A stretch of DNA of 64,000 bases from Shewanella sediminis HAW-EB3 (GTDB lineage Bacteria; Pseudomonadota; Gammaproteobacteria; Enterobacterales; Shewanellaceae): NCBI RefSeq assembly GCF_000018025.1, contig NC_009831.1, positions 1,488,001 to 1,552,000 on the forward strand, in the 5' to 3' direction. The notes beneath the pieces were generated by a model that saw only the letters and a program-made list of their open reading frames with translations, did not search any database and was not told the origin of the DNA. Positions 36,005 through 49,736 of this stretch are shown in pieces. Within the stretch, counting starts at the first letter, position 1. Each line of letters opens with the position of its first letter. A program made the translations under genes and the position numbers.

Positions 36005-38774
36005 CGATTATGTCCGTTGATAACTGGGATATTACTTGATTTGCAGCCGATTCTACCTTAGTTAGCTCGTCAAGTAACTCAAGTATTTCAGGTTCGACAT
36101 CGGTTACACTTGTGCCTTGCTTTAATGTTGACTCAATCTCCTGGCATAGCTTCTGTGTGGTTGGAATGCCACAATAACAACTAGCGCCATGTAATTTATG
36201 TACGGTAGTCAGCATCTGCTTATCATCGAACTGCTCAAGCGCACTCTCTATCTGTTGAGTCGTTTCAGGAAGAGAATCTAATAGCATTTTCAGCATGTCG
36301 AGGGCTAAATCCTGCTTATGGCTTGCTTGGGTTAGACATAGCTCCCAATTGAGTGTGAATTGATCGAAGTGGGTGAACTTAGGTCTGGTCTTCCAGCGAC
36401 TTATCACGCTTTTTAAGGCCGCTTCATCGATAGGTTTAGGTAAATAACCATCCATACCACTTTGTTGAATTCGCTCACGCTCCTCGGCGATGGCATGGGC
36501 TGTGACAGCAATAATGGGCGTATTCCGGTTTAATGAATCCTGACGGATAAGCTTGGTGGCACTAATACCGTCGGTACCCGGCATTTGAATATCCATAAAT
36601 ATTAAGTCGAAGCTACGCTCCTGGGCGATACTCACAGCCCCTTGGCCACTATCAATCACGGTAACTTGATTGACTAGCTCTTTAAGTAGGGTGTCGATAA
36701 GCTTTAAGTTTGCAGGGTTATCATCGACGGCCAGTACCCGTAAAGGTTGCCTTTCAATGGGTTCCGGTATGCCTAAGTCTTCCAATAAAGAGGCACTATC
36801 TGTATCGGGTTGAGGATCGATGAGGATTTTGGCTAATGCTTTTTCGCCAATTGGCGCAGGGAGCACCTTATCGACAAAAGGCAATAAATTATGGGTTATG
36901 GCTTCATTACTGCTGCATAGTAGGACCAGATATTGGCAATGTGCTTTTATCTCTTTCAGTTGAGATGAAATATTCCCACTTGCTTTTAGCCCTTTACAGC
37001 TGATTAATGCGTAATCAAAAGTACTCGTTTTTTGATTGAAGACGTTGCCTAATTGCTCGAAAGAGTGGGCGTTAGTCACTTTCATTTCCCAGTGGTTAAC
37101 GAGCCTATTGAGTGTATTATTCGATAACTCTCTCGGCTCTAGCAGGAGTACGCTCTTGCCTTGCAATTTATCTAAGGGCAATATTTGTCCTATAGGATAT
37201 TGACTGGTCTGCAGAGGAAGAGTGAACCAAAATGTTGAGCCTTTATCGAGCTTAGAGATACACCCTATCTGTCCGCCCATTCTATTGACCAGACGCTTAG
37301 TAATGATTAATCCCAAACCCGTTCCACCAAAACGACGAGAGATAGAGGAGTCTGCCTGCCCAAACGCCTGAAACAGCACCTCTTTCTGGCTATCATCAAT
37401 ACCAATTCCGGTGTCGGTGACTTCACATCGTAAATGAACCTGTTCATTATTGGATTCGGTTAATTGCAGCTTGAGGTGCACGCTACCTTGATCGGTAAAC
37501 TTGATGGCATTTCCGACCAAGTTCGTCATTATCTGGCTTATTCGCATTGCATCGCCGGATAGGTCTTCGGGGACGTCAGACTCGATATCGACAACAAGCT
37601 CGATATCTTTTTCGCGTGCGCTGTTTGACAGAAGCGTGATGGTATCATCGAGCATTTCTCTGAGCGCAAATGGCATGTTTTCCAGCACCATCTTGCCCGC
37701 TTCTAGTTTGGAGAAGTCGAGAATATCGTTGATGATACCCAGAAGAGTCGTTGCACTCTTTTCTATGGTATTGATGTAGTCCTGCTGGCTGGAGTGTAAC
37801 GGCGTTTTTAGTAGCTGTTTAGCGAAGCCGATAACGCCATTGAGTGGGGTTCTGAGTTCATGGGACATGTTAGCCAGAAACTCTGACTTGATTCTGCTGG
37901 CTTCCAGAGCTCGCTTTTTCGCCAGGTCGAGTTCGACGTTTTGGATCTCAATTTGCTCGAGCGTTTCTCGTAGATCTGAGGTGGCCTGATCGATATTTTG
38001 CTGCATTTCGTCGTGGTAGTCGGACAGGGAACCTGCCATGGCATTGATACCACGCTTAAGCAGATCCAGTTCTCCGATCAGATTGCCATCCACTCTGGTA
38101 TCGAGTTTACCTTCACGAATTTTCGCGACAACCCTCACCATCTCGGTGATCGGCTGGGTGACATTTTTTACCAGTCTGAAGGTAAATAGCAGGTTAAGCT
38201 GAACGCCGATTAATACGATGATAAATGCGGCAACGGCGGCTCGGTGTTGTTCCAACAGTGCATTTTCTTTATTAATCAGTACGGCGATATAACCCAGCTT
38301 AGTCGCAATAAGCTGTTCTGCATCTTGCTCATCGAATGAGTTAACTTTGAGTTCATGTTCAGATGAGAAAATCGGGCTACGTAAAATGAGGCTATCACCC
38401 ACTTGCTCGAGTTCGGTTCGCATTAAGCTACTCAAGGGCTGATCATAGCGCATGAGTTCGTGATCTTTATAGTGGTGAGAGGTGACGATGACTCGGTTGT
38501 TGGTATCGAAAATGGCAATAAATTGTACTAATGACGATTTATTCAGTTGAGCTGCGGTGATCAGTTTCTTCGTGGTTTCAAAATCTTTCTTTTCGAGTCC
38601 TATTTCGGCAGCTATCGCCAAAGGCTCAATAATATTGCCGCCTTGCTCTATGAGTGTTTCTTCGAGTTCATAGAAACGATTTATGGTAAAATAACTGCCC
38701 AGTAATATCCCGACCAGAATTGTCGGAGCTAACGCCAGTACCAGAACCCAGGAACGGAGACTGTATTTGGTCAT
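35979..38774 (-). CDS. barA: Hybrid sensor histidine kinase BarA
   Basis: This is a 931-residue tripartite hybrid kinase, the partner of UvrY/GacA that controls csr small RNAs. In order: TM1 (about 10-32), a periplasmic sensor of about 140 residues, TM2 (about 180-200), HAMP, dimerisation domain with the phospho-His in FLANMSHELRTPLNG (about residue 305), ATPase domain with GTGLGLIITKRLV, a degenerate receiver, a true receiver (VLAVDDNPANLK, DLIFMDIQMPG) and a C-terminal HPt (TVHKLHGASCYCG). ATG 38774 matches the BarA start MTKYSLR; another ATG lies six codons upstream. No strong ribosome site supports either. Confidence 0.95.
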   Translation of the reverse strand: MTKYSLRSWVLVLALAPTILVGILLGSYFTINRFYELEETLIEQGGNIIEPLAIAAEIGLEKKDFETTKKLITAAQLNKSSLVQFIAIFDTNNRVIVTSHHYKDHELMRYDQPLSSLMRTELEQVGDSLILRSPIFSSEHELKVNSFDEQDAEQLIATKLGYIAVLINKENALLEQHRAAVAAFIIVLIGVQLNLLFTFRLVKNVTQPITEMVRVVAKIREGKLDTRVDGNLIGELDLLKRGINAMAGSLSDYHDEMQQNIDQATSDLRETLEQIEIQNVELDLAKKRALEASRIKSEFLANMSHELRTPLNGVIGFAKQLLKTPLHSSQQDYINTIEKSATTLLGIINDILDFSKLEAGKMVLENMPFALREMLDDTITLLSNSAREKDIELVVDIESDVPEDLSGDAMRISQIMTNLVGNAIKFTDQGSVHLKLQLTESNNEQVHLRCEVTDTGIGIDDSQKEVLFQAFGQADSSISRRFGGTGLGLIITKRLVNRMGGQIGCISKLDKGSTFWFTLPLQTSQYPIGQILPLDKLQGKSVLLLEPRELSNNTLNRLVNHWEMKVTNAHSFEQLGNVFNQKTSTFDYALISCKGLKASGNISSQLKEIKAHCQYLVLLCSSNEAITHNLLPFVDKVLPAPIGEKALAKILIDPQPDTDSASLLEDLGIPEPIERQPLRVLAVDDNPANLKLIDTLLKELVNQVTVIDSGQGAVSIAQERSFDLIFMDIQMPGTDGISATKLIRQDSLNRNTPIIAVTAHAIAEERERIQQSGMDGYLPKPIDEAALKSVISRWKTRPKFTHFDQFTLNWELCLTQASHKQDLALDMLKMLLDSLPETTQQIESALEQFDDKQMLTTVHKLHGASCYCGIPTTQKLCQEIESTLKQGTSVTDVEPEILELLDELTKVESAANQVISQLSTDIIDDNQTRLL

Positions 38775-38889
38775 GTTTTTGGCATTATTCATTAGGTTAG
38801 CTGATTTACCAGTTTCTTGACAAACGTTACACTAGACTGCCAGAAGAGAGGCTGTCTTGGCCAGTATTATTATTTATTTAGAGGCCTAA

Positions 38890-40218
38890 ATGGCACAGTT
38901 TTTTAAAGCAAAACCAAACAGTTCTAAGCAACTATCGGCAAAAGTTACATTAGAAGTGACTAAATTGGATCATTTGGGTGCAGGAATGGCACAGCATCAG
39001 GGGAAAATTGTATTTATTCCCGGTGCGCTTCCCAACGAAAAGGTGACCGTACAGCTCACCGAACAAAAAAAGCGTCACGCCCGCGCCAAGCTGCTTAAGA
39101 TAGAGTCTGATTCAAATGACAGAGTCGAACCCAAGTGCCCTCATTACCAACAGTGTGGCGGTTGCGATCTTCAACATCTCTCTATAGATAAACAACGCAG
39201 CTATAAACAGTCTGCATTGGTCGATCTTATGGCAAAGCTGAGTCATACCGAAGCCGAGTCGTTAGCGCCGGCATTAATAGGCCAGGAGTGGGATTATCGC
39301 AGGCGTGCTCGGTTAGCGACTCACTACAATAAAGAGAGTAAGCAAATAACCTTAGGCTTCAGGGCCTCTGCGAGCAAACAGGTTATCAATATCGATGTGT
39401 GTCCGGTACTGGCTAAGCCATTATCTGACTTAATTGCGCCATTATCTCTGTTGCTGAATCAACTTTCGGGTAAAAAGGCCCTGGGCCATCTTGAGTTAAT
39501 TGATGCCGATAATGGCTATTTTGCCGTATTAAGGATGACCAAGGCATTATCTGATAAAGATGCAAAAAAACTCACGGCCTTCGCGAATGAGAAAAGCATC
39601 AGCTTGATTGTTCAGGGAAATGAAGGTGAGTTCACTATTCTGGGTGATCGTAATGAGTTGCCATATTACGCTTTGGACGATGTGAAGCTAAACTTTACTC
39701 CCGGTAACTTTATTCAGGTCAATGCTGCCATCAATGAATCTATGGTGAAGCAGGCCGTAGATTGGCTGTCAGTAAAGCCAAATGAACGGGTGTTAGACCT
39801 GTTTTGCGGTGTAGGTAATTTCAGCCTGCCACTGGCAAAATCCGGCGCCGAAGTCATTGGTGTCGAAGGTGTTCCCGAGATGGTTAAACAGGCCAGAGAG
39901 AATGCTGCAGACAGCGGATTAGATAATGTTTCATTTTTTCATACCGATCTCAGTGCTGACCTCTCTAAAGAGACGTGGTTAGGAAAGGTAGATAAATTAT
40001 TATTAGATCCTGCCAGAGCGGGAGCGTTTGAGAGCCTGCAATGGTTGAAAAAGATGAAGCCGAAAGCGATAGTTTATGTGTCATGCGACCCTTCGAGCTT
40101 AGCCCGGGACAGTGAGCCATTATTAAAGCATGGTTATAAGCTTAAAAAGCTTGGCTTAATCGATATGTTCCCTCAAACCCACCATATCGAAGCCATGGCG
40201 TTGTTTGAGTTGGATTAA
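38890..40218 (+). CDS. rlmD: 23S rRNA (uracil-1939-C5) methyltransferase RlmD
   Basis: The 442-residue enzyme (RumA) methylates U1939 of 23S rRNA. An N-terminal TRAM RNA-binding domain (about residues 17-75) is followed by the iron-sulfur cysteines in [15 protein letters not shown] (about 78-92) with the fourth in CPVLAKP. The methyltransferase has [17 protein letters not shown] (about 300-316) and the catalytic cysteine in [12 protein letters not shown] (about 399-410). It is divergent from barA and upstream of relA, the standard barA-rlmD-relA order. It is possibly an operon with relA, though the gap is 220 bases. Confidence 0.97.
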   Translation: MAQFFKAKPNSSKQLSAKVTLEVTKLDHLGAGMAQHQGKIVFIPGALPNEKVTVQLTEQKKRHARAKLLKIESDSNDRVEPKCPHYQQCGGCDLQHLSIDKQRSYKQSALVDLMAKLSHTEAESLAPALIGQEWDYRRRARLATHYNKESKQITLGFRASASKQVINIDVCPVLAKPLSDLIAPLSLLLNQLSGKKALGHLELIDADNGYFAVLRMTKALSDKDAKKLTAFANEKSISLIVQGNEGEFTILGDRNELPYYALDDVKLNFTPGNFIQVNAAINESMVKQAVDWLSVKPNERVLDLFCGVGNFSLPLAKSGAEVIGVEGVPEMVKQARENAADSGLDNVSFFHTDLSADLSKETWLGKVDKLLLDPARAGAFESLQWLKKMKPKAIVYVSCDPSSLARDSEPLLKHGYKLKKLGLIDMFPQTHHIEAMALFELD

Positions 40219-40438
40219 TTTACCGTTAAACAGTTAATTGTCTTATTTGTCAGCGTTTGTTAATTGACAAGTAAAGCACAATGCTGAAGATAGGTAGATT
40301 ACTTTCATGAGTGACAAGGGACTCACCATTCTCTTCAATCACTGCCTTGTTCTGCTATCCTACGGGAGGTCTGAAACGAGCATTTTGAAGTGGCTTGGGT
40401 ATATACTCTTTTAATTATAAGTTAAGGACGTTATTGAG

Positions 40439-42646
40439 ATGGTATCAGTTCGAGAAGCACATTTTAGTGATCCGGATTTTCAGCTGGAGGAGTGGGTCAA
40501 TCGCTACATTAGTGATACGGATGAAGCCCAGACTTTACTTGAACTGATCAGCCGTATCGAGATGATGGTGGCCGAGAGTAAAGAGGATAATGATCTTCTT
40601 AACCAACGTGCAAGAGAGATGATTGAGATCTTGGCACCGCTGAATATGGATATTGAGACGCTCCAGGCTTCGGTACTGTTTGTAATTTTCGATGCGGGGA
40701 TCTTGTCTAAAGAAAAATTAGAGGAGACCTTCGGGAGCGGGCTGGCTAGATTGGTGAGCAGTGTCGAAACCATGAATGCCATTGGTGCCCTTAAAATCGA
40801 TAACCAATCCCGGGCCGGAGAGCCCCAGATAGATAATATTCGCCGTATGCTTCTGGCCATGGTCGAAGATGTACGCGCCGTCGTGATTAAACTCGCCGAA
40901 CGGATCTGTCTGCTGCGGGAGGTGAAAAATGCCGAAGAAGAGACTCGGGTTTTGTTGGCCCGTGAAATTGCCGATATCTATGCACCGTTAGCGAACCGAC
41001 TCGGTATCGGGCAGCTCAAGTGGGAACTTGAAGATATCTCATTTCGCTATCTCCACCCTGAAACTTACAAAGAGATCGCCAAGCAACTCGATGGTAAACG
41101 ACTCGATCGTGAAACCTTTATCGATGACTTTGTCGCTCGGCTTCAGGCCAGATTAGATAAAGATCAGATCAGAGCGAAAGTCTATGGTCGTCCTAAGCAT
41201 ATCTACAGCATCTGGAAAAAAATGAAGGGCAAAGATCTCACGTTCGATGAGCTATTCGATGTCAGAGCCGTTCGAATTGTGACGGACAGGCTTCAGGACT
41301 GTTACGGTGCTCTCGGCGTTGTTCATACACTTTGGCACCATATTCCACGCGAATTCGATGACTATGTTGCGAACCCTAAGCCTAATGGATATCAATCTAT
41401 TCATACTATTGTCGTCGGGCCGGAGGGGAAAACGGTAGAGATTCAGATCCGTACCGAGCAGATGCATGAGGATGCCGAGCTTGGTGTTGCAGCCCACTGG
41501 AAATATAAAGAGGGGGCGAGTGGTGGCAAGCAGAGCGGTTATGAGGAGAAAATTAACTGGCTGCGTAAAATTCTTCAATGGCAAGAGGATGTCGCTGAAA
41601 GTGGCAACCTGGTCGAAGAGGTTCGCAGTCAGGTTTTCGAGGATCGCGTCTACGTATTTACCCCTAACGGTGAAGTTGTCGACCTGCCTTTGGGCTCAAC
41701 CGTGCTGGATTTCGCTTACTACATTCACTCTCACGTTGGCCACAAATGTATCGGCGCTAAGGTCGATGGCAGAATTGTGCCATTTACCTATCAGGTCGAA
41801 ACCGGTGAGCGGATTGAGATCATTACCTCTAAGCATCCAAATCCAAAACGAGACTGGCTAAACCCTAACTTAGGCTACATTCGTACCTCTCGTGCACGTT
41901 CGAAAATCCAGCACTGGTTTAAACAGCAAGACAGAGATAAAAACATCGTTGCCGGTAAAGAGATGCTCGAAGCGGAGCTTTCACGTTCCGGTTTGAAAAT
42001 CAAAGATGCGCAAAGTGCCGTTGAGCGCTTTAATATGGTTAGCATGGATGATCTTCTTGCTGGAATTGGTGGCGGCGATGTTCGTCTCAATCAGGTGGTA
42101 AACCATGTTCAAAGCCAGATGCGGATCAACGATCTGACTGAAGAGGAAGTGGTCGAAGACCTGGTTAAAAAGAGCCAGAGCAAGTCCACCCGAAAGGGTA
42201 AAGGCCAGGTTGAGGTCAATGGCGTAGGTAACTTAATGAGCCATATTGCCCGGTGTTGTCAACCTGTACCGGGAGATGAAATTTTCGGTTTTATCACCAA
42301 AGGGCGTGGTATTTCAGTTCATAGAGCCGATTGTGAACAGGTAAAAGAGTTGATGCGTGCTCATCCGGAACGTGTTGTGGATGTTGTGTGGGGAGAGAAC
42401 TACTCCGGGGGATACAAGATCCGTATGCGAATTATAGCCAGTGATCGCTCAGGGTTACTGCGTGACTTAACCTCTGTGCTTGCGGCCGAGAAAACCCATG
42501 TTATGGCGATGAGCTCCTCATCAGATGTTAAAACTCAAACCGCAGCGATTGAGCTGGAACTCGAACTCTACAATTTAGATGATTTATCGAGAGTGATCGC
42601 TAAGCTGACTCAAATTGATGGAGTGAGTGAAGCCAGAAGGCTATAA
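40439..42646 (+). CDS. relA: (p)ppGpp synthetase RelA
   Basis: This 735-residue protein makes (p)ppGpp on stalled ribosomes in amino-acid starvation. In order: a degenerate hydrolase domain lacking the HD pair (FVIFDAGILSKEKL region), the synthetase with YGRPKHIYSIWKKMKGK and PNGYQSIHT and EIQIRTEQMHE (about 250-345), TGS (about 405-465), a zinc-finger region with CCQPVPGDEIFGFITKGRG, and a C-terminal ACT domain. The missing HD pair separates RelA from SpoT. It ends in a terminator before mazG. Confidence 0.97.
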   Translation: MVSVREAHFSDPDFQLEEWVNRYISDTDEAQTLLELISRIEMMVAESKEDNDLLNQRAREMIEILAPLNMDIETLQASVLFVIFDAGILSKEKLEETFGSGLARLVSSVETMNAIGALKIDNQSRAGEPQIDNIRRMLLAMVEDVRAVVIKLAERICLLREVKNAEEETRVLLAREIADIYAPLANRLGIGQLKWELEDISFRYLHPETYKEIAKQLDGKRLDRETFIDDFVARLQARLDKDQIRAKVYGRPKHIYSIWKKMKGKDLTFDELFDVRAVRIVTDRLQDCYGALGVVHTLWHHIPREFDDYVANPKPNGYQSIHTIVVGPEGKTVEIQIRTEQMHEDAELGVAAHWKYKEGASGGKQSGYEEKINWLRKILQWQEDVAESGNLVEEVRSQVFEDRVYVFTPNGEVVDLPLGSTVLDFAYYIHSHVGHKCIGAKVDGRIVPFTYQVETGERIEIITSKHPNPKRDWLNPNLGYIRTSRARSKIQHWFKQQDRDKNIVAGKEMLEAELSRSGLKIKDAQSAVERFNMVSMDDLLAGIGGGDVRLNQVVNHVQSQMRINDLTEEEVVEDLVKKSQSKSTRKGKGQVEVNGVGNLMSHIARCCQPVPGDEIFGFITKGRGISVHRADCEQVKELMRAHPERVVDVVWGENYSGGYKIRMRIIASDRSGLLRDLTSVLAAEKTHVMAMSSSSDVKTQTAAIELELELYNLDDLSRVIAKLTQIDGVSEARRL

Positions 42647-42689
42647 AGATTAAATCTGAACTGGTGATAACTATCAGTTCATACAAGAT

Positions 42690-42722
42690 AAAATGACGGC
42701 TTAGGTCGTCATTTTCTTTTTA
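42690..42722 (+). terminator. Rho-independent terminator of relA
   Basis: AAAATGACG, loop GCTTAGGT, CGTCATTTT then CTTTTT. Confidence 0.8.
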
Positions 42723-42745
42723 CAACATTCATTCAAGGACCTTCG

Positions 42746-43537
42746 ATGCATAATAATGCCGATATGCAGCCCCTTCTCGATATCATGGCTAAGCTCAGAA
42801 ACCCGGATAATGGTTGTCCCTGGGACAGGGCGCAGACGTTTGAAACGATAGTGCCTTTTACGCTGGAAGAGGCCTATGAAGTTGCCGATACCATAGAGCG
42901 TATGGCACTCGATGATCTCCCCGATGAGTTAGGCGATCTGCTTTTTCAGGTGGTGTTTTATTGCCAACTGGGAAAAGAGCAAGGGCTATTCGATTTTGAT
43001 GATGTGATAGAGAAAATCTGTACTAAACTCACTGCAAGGCATCCACATGTTTTTGGTGAACTGAAAGGGGCGACCAAAGAGCAGGTGAAAGATAGCTGGG
43101 AGAAGATTAAGGCAAATGAACGTAGTGATAAACAGCTACATTCGGTGCTGGACAATATACCGCTTGGCTTGCCTGCGTTGACTCGTTCGGTAAAAATTCA
43201 AAAAAGGGTCGCTCGGGTCGGCTTCGATTGGAATGAGCTTGCGCCAGTAGTCGATAAAATTCATGAGGAGATAGCCGAGGTCTTGCATGAAGTTGAGCAA
43301 GAGGAGGTGATCCCATCTAAGGTACAAGATGAGATGGGAGACCTGTTGTTTGCGGTCGTCAATCTGTCGAGGCATCTTGGTGTCGAACCAGAGCAGGCCC
43401 TCAGGCAGGCCAATACTAAGTTTGAGCGTCGCTTTCGAGGCGTTGAAACGTTAGCAGAGCTGAGTGGCAAGTCGATGCAAGAGCACAGTTTAGAGGAACT
43501 GGAGTGTTATTGGGGTGAAATAAAATTACAGGAATAG
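42746..43537 (+). CDS. mazG: Nucleoside triphosphate pyrophosphohydrolase MazG
   Basis: The 263-residue protein hydrolyses NTPs and dNTPs to monophosphates and lowers (p)ppGpp-related stress effects. It has two tandem MazG domains. The first carries CPWDRAQTFETIVPFTLEEAYEV with the acidic EEAYE and LPDELGDLLFQVV metal sites (about residues 24-76). The second has HEEIAEVLHEVEQEE and VQDEMGDLLFAVVN (about 173-214). Length matches E. coli MazG. AAGGACC precedes the ATG. It lies between relA and pyrG, as in enterics. Confidence 0.96.
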   Translation: MHNNADMQPLLDIMAKLRNPDNGCPWDRAQTFETIVPFTLEEAYEVADTIERMALDDLPDELGDLLFQVVFYCQLGKEQGLFDFDDVIEKICTKLTARHPHVFGELKGATKEQVKDSWEKIKANERSDKQLHSVLDNIPLGLPALTRSVKIQKRVARVGFDWNELAPVVDKIHEEIAEVLHEVEQEEVIPSKVQDEMGDLLFAVVNLSRHLGVEPEQALRQANTKFERRFRGVETLAELSGKSMQEHSLEELECYWGEIKLQE

Positions 43538-43596
43538 CCATTTAGATCAAATTTATTGTTTAACTTGTTTGTCGAATCGCTAGGGCTTTGGTATAA

Positions 43597-45297
<1,701 letters not shown>

Positions 45298-45306
45298 ACC
45301 AATTTG

Positions 45307-45347
45307 AAGGCCGCTTCCGTTAACTGGAAGCGGCCTTTTTGTTTTTT
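45307..45347 (+). terminator. Rho-independent terminator of pyrG
   Basis: AAGGCCGCTTCC, short loop, GGAAGCGGCCTT followed by TTTGTTTTTT: a perfect 12-base stem. Confidence 0.93.
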
Positions 45348-45403
45348 GGTAATGTAAATTTTGGTGACCAGATTTTATTTTAACTTTTAATTTTTAAACT
45401 TAA

Positions 45404-46711
<1,308 letters not shown>

Positions 46712-46836
46712 TTTATCGATTTACTTTTAGCTGACAAATTATCGTTAAGTGATATTTGTATATCGATTCTTAAGTGCTATAACAGGCAGTTAAGATGATA
46801 GAGACAGCAAAAAGCGATTAAATTACTGTGAAAATT

Positions 46837-46866
46837 GAAAAGGTCACCATTAGGTGGCCTTTTTTG
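46837..46866 (+). terminator. Terminator between eno and ftsB
   Basis: AAAAGGTCACC, loop ATTA, GGTGGCCTTTT then TTTG (one G-T wobble). It lies just in front of ftsB, so ftsB needs its own promoter in the following 50 bases or read-through. Confidence 0.88.
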
Positions 46867-46918
46867 TTACTATCCATTCAATATCATCGAATTTTCAATA
46901 TTGAGTATTGAACTAGCT

Positions 46919-47218
46919 ATGAAACGTCTCCTGTTTGTATTAGTAGCCCTGCTAGGCTTACTTCAATACCAGCTTTGGTTAGGGGTAAATAGCCTACCTG
47001 AATCGTTTCACCTGCGAGAGCAGATAGGTTTCCAGCAAGTGAGTAATGCTAAATTAGTCGCGCGAAATGAAGTCTTGCGGGAGGAGATCAGCGATCTTCG
47101 CAGCGGCACTGAGGCATTAGAGGAGCGTGCCCGGAATGAATTAGGCATGGTAAAGAAAGGTGAGACATTTTTCAGAGTCGTTGGAGGTCAACGTCAGTCT
47201 CTAAATGCGTCAAACTAA
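46919..47218 (+). CDS. ftsB: Cell division protein FtsB
   Basis: This 99-residue bitopic inner-membrane protein joins FtsL and FtsQ in the divisome. A transmembrane segment (about residues 3-21, LLFVLVALLGLLQYQLWLG) is followed by a periplasmic coiled coil with heptad pattern (LVARNEVLREEISDLRSG) and a conserved ERARNELGMVKKGETFF. ATG 46919 fits the family start MKRLLF; the open frame extends 28 codons upstream through a terminator, which is not plausible. It precedes ispD by about 50 bases, as in enterics. Confidence 0.95.
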   Translation: MKRLLFVLVALLGLLQYQLWLGVNSLPESFHLREQIGFQQVSNAKLVARNEVLREEISDLRSGTEALEERARNELGMVKKGETFFRVVGGQRQSLNASN

Positions 47219-47265
47219 TAACTCCTCATTATTTTACCAACTAGAAATAGCATGAGCCTTCTAAA

Positions 47266-47970
47266 ATGAATGACAGCCAAGATAAGATTGTCGCTATCGT
47301 ACCCGCTGCCGGAATAGGTAGCCGAATGGGAGCCGAGATCCCCAAGCAATATCTACTGATTGATGAGAAGACCATTTTACAATTAACACTGGAACTGCTG
47401 TTAACTCATCCAAAAATAGATTGTGTGGTCGTTGCACTCCATCCGGAAGATCAATTTTTTAAAGGCTTACCCCTTTCATCACATCACAAGTTACACACAG
47501 TTGTTGGCGGCTCTGAGCGAGCCGATTCAGTTCTGGCTTGCTTGAATCATCTCGGTGGTGATTGTTGGGCTATGGTGCACGATGCCGCTCGCCCCTGTTT
47601 GACTCATGGTGATATCGATAAGCTCATTGCATCGCGGCAACGTTTTCCGCAAGGTGCAATTTTAGCAGCGCCGGTCAGGGACACAATGAAACGTGGCAAT
47701 GCTGACGGAACCGTAAAAGAGACTGTGTGTCGTGAACGATTATGGCATGCGTTAACCCCTCAGCTTTTTCCGGCTGCCCTTCTTAAAGGTAATCTCGAAC
47801 AAGCGTTAGCTCAGGGGGCTAATATTACCGATGAAGCCTCTGCGATGGAGTGGGCCGGCGTGTCTCCTGGATTGGTGGACGGCAGAGTCGATAATATCAA
47901 GATCACTCATCCGGATGACCTTTTATTGGCTGGATTATTCTTAGGAAATGCGCACAGCTTAGAGCGGTAA
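47266..47970 (+). CDS. ispD: 2-C-methyl-D-erythritol 4-phosphate cytidylyltransferase
   Basis: The 234-residue enzyme attaches CMP to methylerythritol phosphate in the non-mevalonate isoprenoid route. The nucleotide-binding motif is [19 protein letters not shown] (about residues 11-29), with [13 protein letters not shown] (about 104-116) and TDEASAMEW (about 188). It is cytoplasmic and dimeric by family. It lies with ispF, 85 bases downstream, which acts two steps later in the same route. Confidence 0.96.
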   Translation: MNDSQDKIVAIVPAAGIGSRMGAEIPKQYLLIDEKTILQLTLELLLTHPKIDCVVVALHPEDQFFKGLPLSSHHKLHTVVGGSERADSVLACLNHLGGDCWAMVHDAARPCLTHGDIDKLIASRQRFPQGAILAAPVRDTMKRGNADGTVKETVCRERLWHALTPQLFPAALLKGNLEQALAQGANITDEASAMEWAGVSPGLVDGRVDNIKITHPDDLLLAGLFLGNAHSLER

Positions 47971-48055
47971 AGCTTCATTTATTCCTCTAAGTGACGCTCT
48001 ATTCCAGAGCAGCCCGTATGGCAACGGGCGTTATGAACACAAATATGGACTGCAA

Positions 48056-48541
48056 ATGAATATACGTATAGGTCATGGTTTCGATGTGCATAAGTTTGGT
48101 GGCGGCTCTCCCCTCTTGTTAGGCGGGGTTCATATCCCCTATGAGACAGGCCTTATTGCGCACTCCGATGGTGACGTGGTGCTACATGCTATTTCAGATG
48201 CTGTTCTCGGAGCCGTTGCGCTTGGAGATATCGGCAAGCATTTTCCCGATACCGATGAGGAGTTTAAGGGAGCCGATAGTCGTCATCTACTGCGTCATTG
48301 TTATCGATTAGCGAAAGAAAAGGGCTATTCGATGGGTAACCTCGATGTCACTATCATTGCACAAGCCCCTAAAATGGCCCCCCATATTGAGGCGATTCGT
48401 GAGGTTTTAGCGCTCGATTTTGAAACCGATACTGACAATATCAATGTAAAGGCAACAACGACCGAAAAACTTGGCTTTACGGGACGTAAAGAGGGCATTG
48501 CCGTTGAAGCCGTTGTGCTTCTCGTTAAGTCAGCCGATTAA
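48056..48541 (+). CDS. ispF: 2-C-methyl-D-erythritol 2,4-cyclodiphosphate synthase
   Basis: The 161-residue trimeric zinc enzyme cyclises CDP-methylerythritol 2-phosphate in isoprenoid synthesis. Zinc ligands are in GHGFDVHKF (D8 and H10) and the loop [14 protein letters not shown] (His44 region). Later motifs are [11 protein letters not shown] and [18 protein letters not shown]. Length is typical. It is part of the run ispD-ispF-truD-surE-pcm-nlpD-rpoS. Confidence 0.97.
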   Translation: MNIRIGHGFDVHKFGGGSPLLLGGVHIPYETGLIAHSDGDVVLHAISDAVLGAVALGDIGKHFPDTDEEFKGADSRHLLRHCYRLAKEKGYSMGNLDVTIIAQAPKMAPHIEAIREVLALDFETDTDNINVKATTTEKLGFTGRKEGIAVEAVVLLVKSAD

Positions 48542-48605
48542 CTGAACATACTTACTACACTTAATAACAGCAACTCGGTACATATGACCGGGATAAAGAG
48601 CGACC

Positions 48606-49676
48606 ATGATTGAACTTCATTACTTACACGGTAAACCTGTTTCTAAAGCAGACCTACGTACACATAACAGCGATTTTATTGTGCAGGAGATATTACCCTT
48701 TGCGCCGACGGGGGAAGGTGAACATCATCTGCTTCATATTCGCAAAGATGGCCTGAACACCGCTGATGTGGCAAAAATTCTGTCGGGTTTCGCTCATGTT
48801 CATCCTAAAGAGGTGACCTATGCCGGTCAGAAAGATAAAAATGCGATCACCGAGCAGTGGTTTGGCGTTCGTATTCCCGGTAAGGATACGCCGGATTGGG
48901 CGAGTCTCAACAGCGAACAGCTAACCGTCCTTTCGAGCAGCCGACACGGTAAGAAGTTACGTATCGGCGCATTGGCCGGGAATCGCTTCACTCTGACACT
49001 GCGTCAGGTTTCAGATATGGAAGATGTGATTGCCAGAATTGAAAAGATCAAACAGACCGGCGTGCCTAACTACTTTGGTGAGCAGAGGTTTGGTCATGAT
49101 GGCAAAAACTTGATCTTTGGTCGTCAGATGTTTGCCGGACGTAAAGTTAAAGATAGAAAAAAAAGCAGTATGTATCTATCTGCCGTGCGCTCCTACCTGT
49201 TTAACCTGGTTGTGTCGGCAAGACTCTGTGAACATGGGTTAGCCAGACTCGATGGTGATAGCGTTATGCTGGCAGGGAGTAAAAGCTATTTCGTCGCAGA
49301 ACAATGGGATGAAACGCTACTGAATCGTCTTGCTGAGAAAGATATTCAACTGTCGGCTCCAATGTGGGGAAGAGGGGCTGCTTTACCTCAAGGGGAGGCG
49401 GCTGAATTTGAATCTAAGGTACTGGCCGAACTTGAACAAGATCGTGACGGTCTGGAACACGCAGGCTTGAGTCAGGAGCGACGCCCCTTGTTATTAGAGC
49501 CGCAACATTTCAGCTATCAACAAGAGGGCGACGATGTCTTAGTCATCAAATTTGCCCTGCCTGCCGGGAGCTTTGCGACTTCAGTACTAAGAGAGTTGTT
49601 TGACTATGAAGATGTCAACGACCGCGAGTTTCGATTGCGCCAGCAAGCAAGACAAGAGGAATCAATGCTTAAATAA
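48606..49676 (+). CDS. truD: tRNA pseudouridine(13) synthase TruD
   Basis: The 356-residue enzyme makes pseudouridine 13 in tRNA-Glu. The catalytic aspartate lies in YAGQKDKNAITEQWFGV (about residue 80), and the TruD-specific insertion domain sits in the middle. NYFGEQRFGHDGKN (about 154-167) is the family signature. Length fits E. coli TruD. It lies between ispF and surE, the conserved order. Confidence 0.96.
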   Translation: MIELHYLHGKPVSKADLRTHNSDFIVQEILPFAPTGEGEHHLLHIRKDGLNTADVAKILSGFAHVHPKEVTYAGQKDKNAITEQWFGVRIPGKDTPDWASLNSEQLTVLSSSRHGKKLRIGALAGNRFTLTLRQVSDMEDVIARIEKIKQTGVPNYFGEQRFGHDGKNLIFGRQMFAGRKVKDRKKSSMYLSAVRSYLFNLVVSARLCEHGLARLDGDSVMLAGSKSYFVAEQWDETLLNRLAEKDIQLSAPMWGRGAALPQGEAAEFESKVLAELEQDRDGLEHAGLSQERRPLLLEPQHFSYQQEGDDVLVIKFALPAGSFATSVLRELFDYEDVNDREFRLRQQARQEESMLK

Positions 49677-49736
49677 CGAGTTAATTAAGCATGGGTTAAA
49701 GTTAAGTATAAAATTGTAAAACCGGGGCCAGTATTA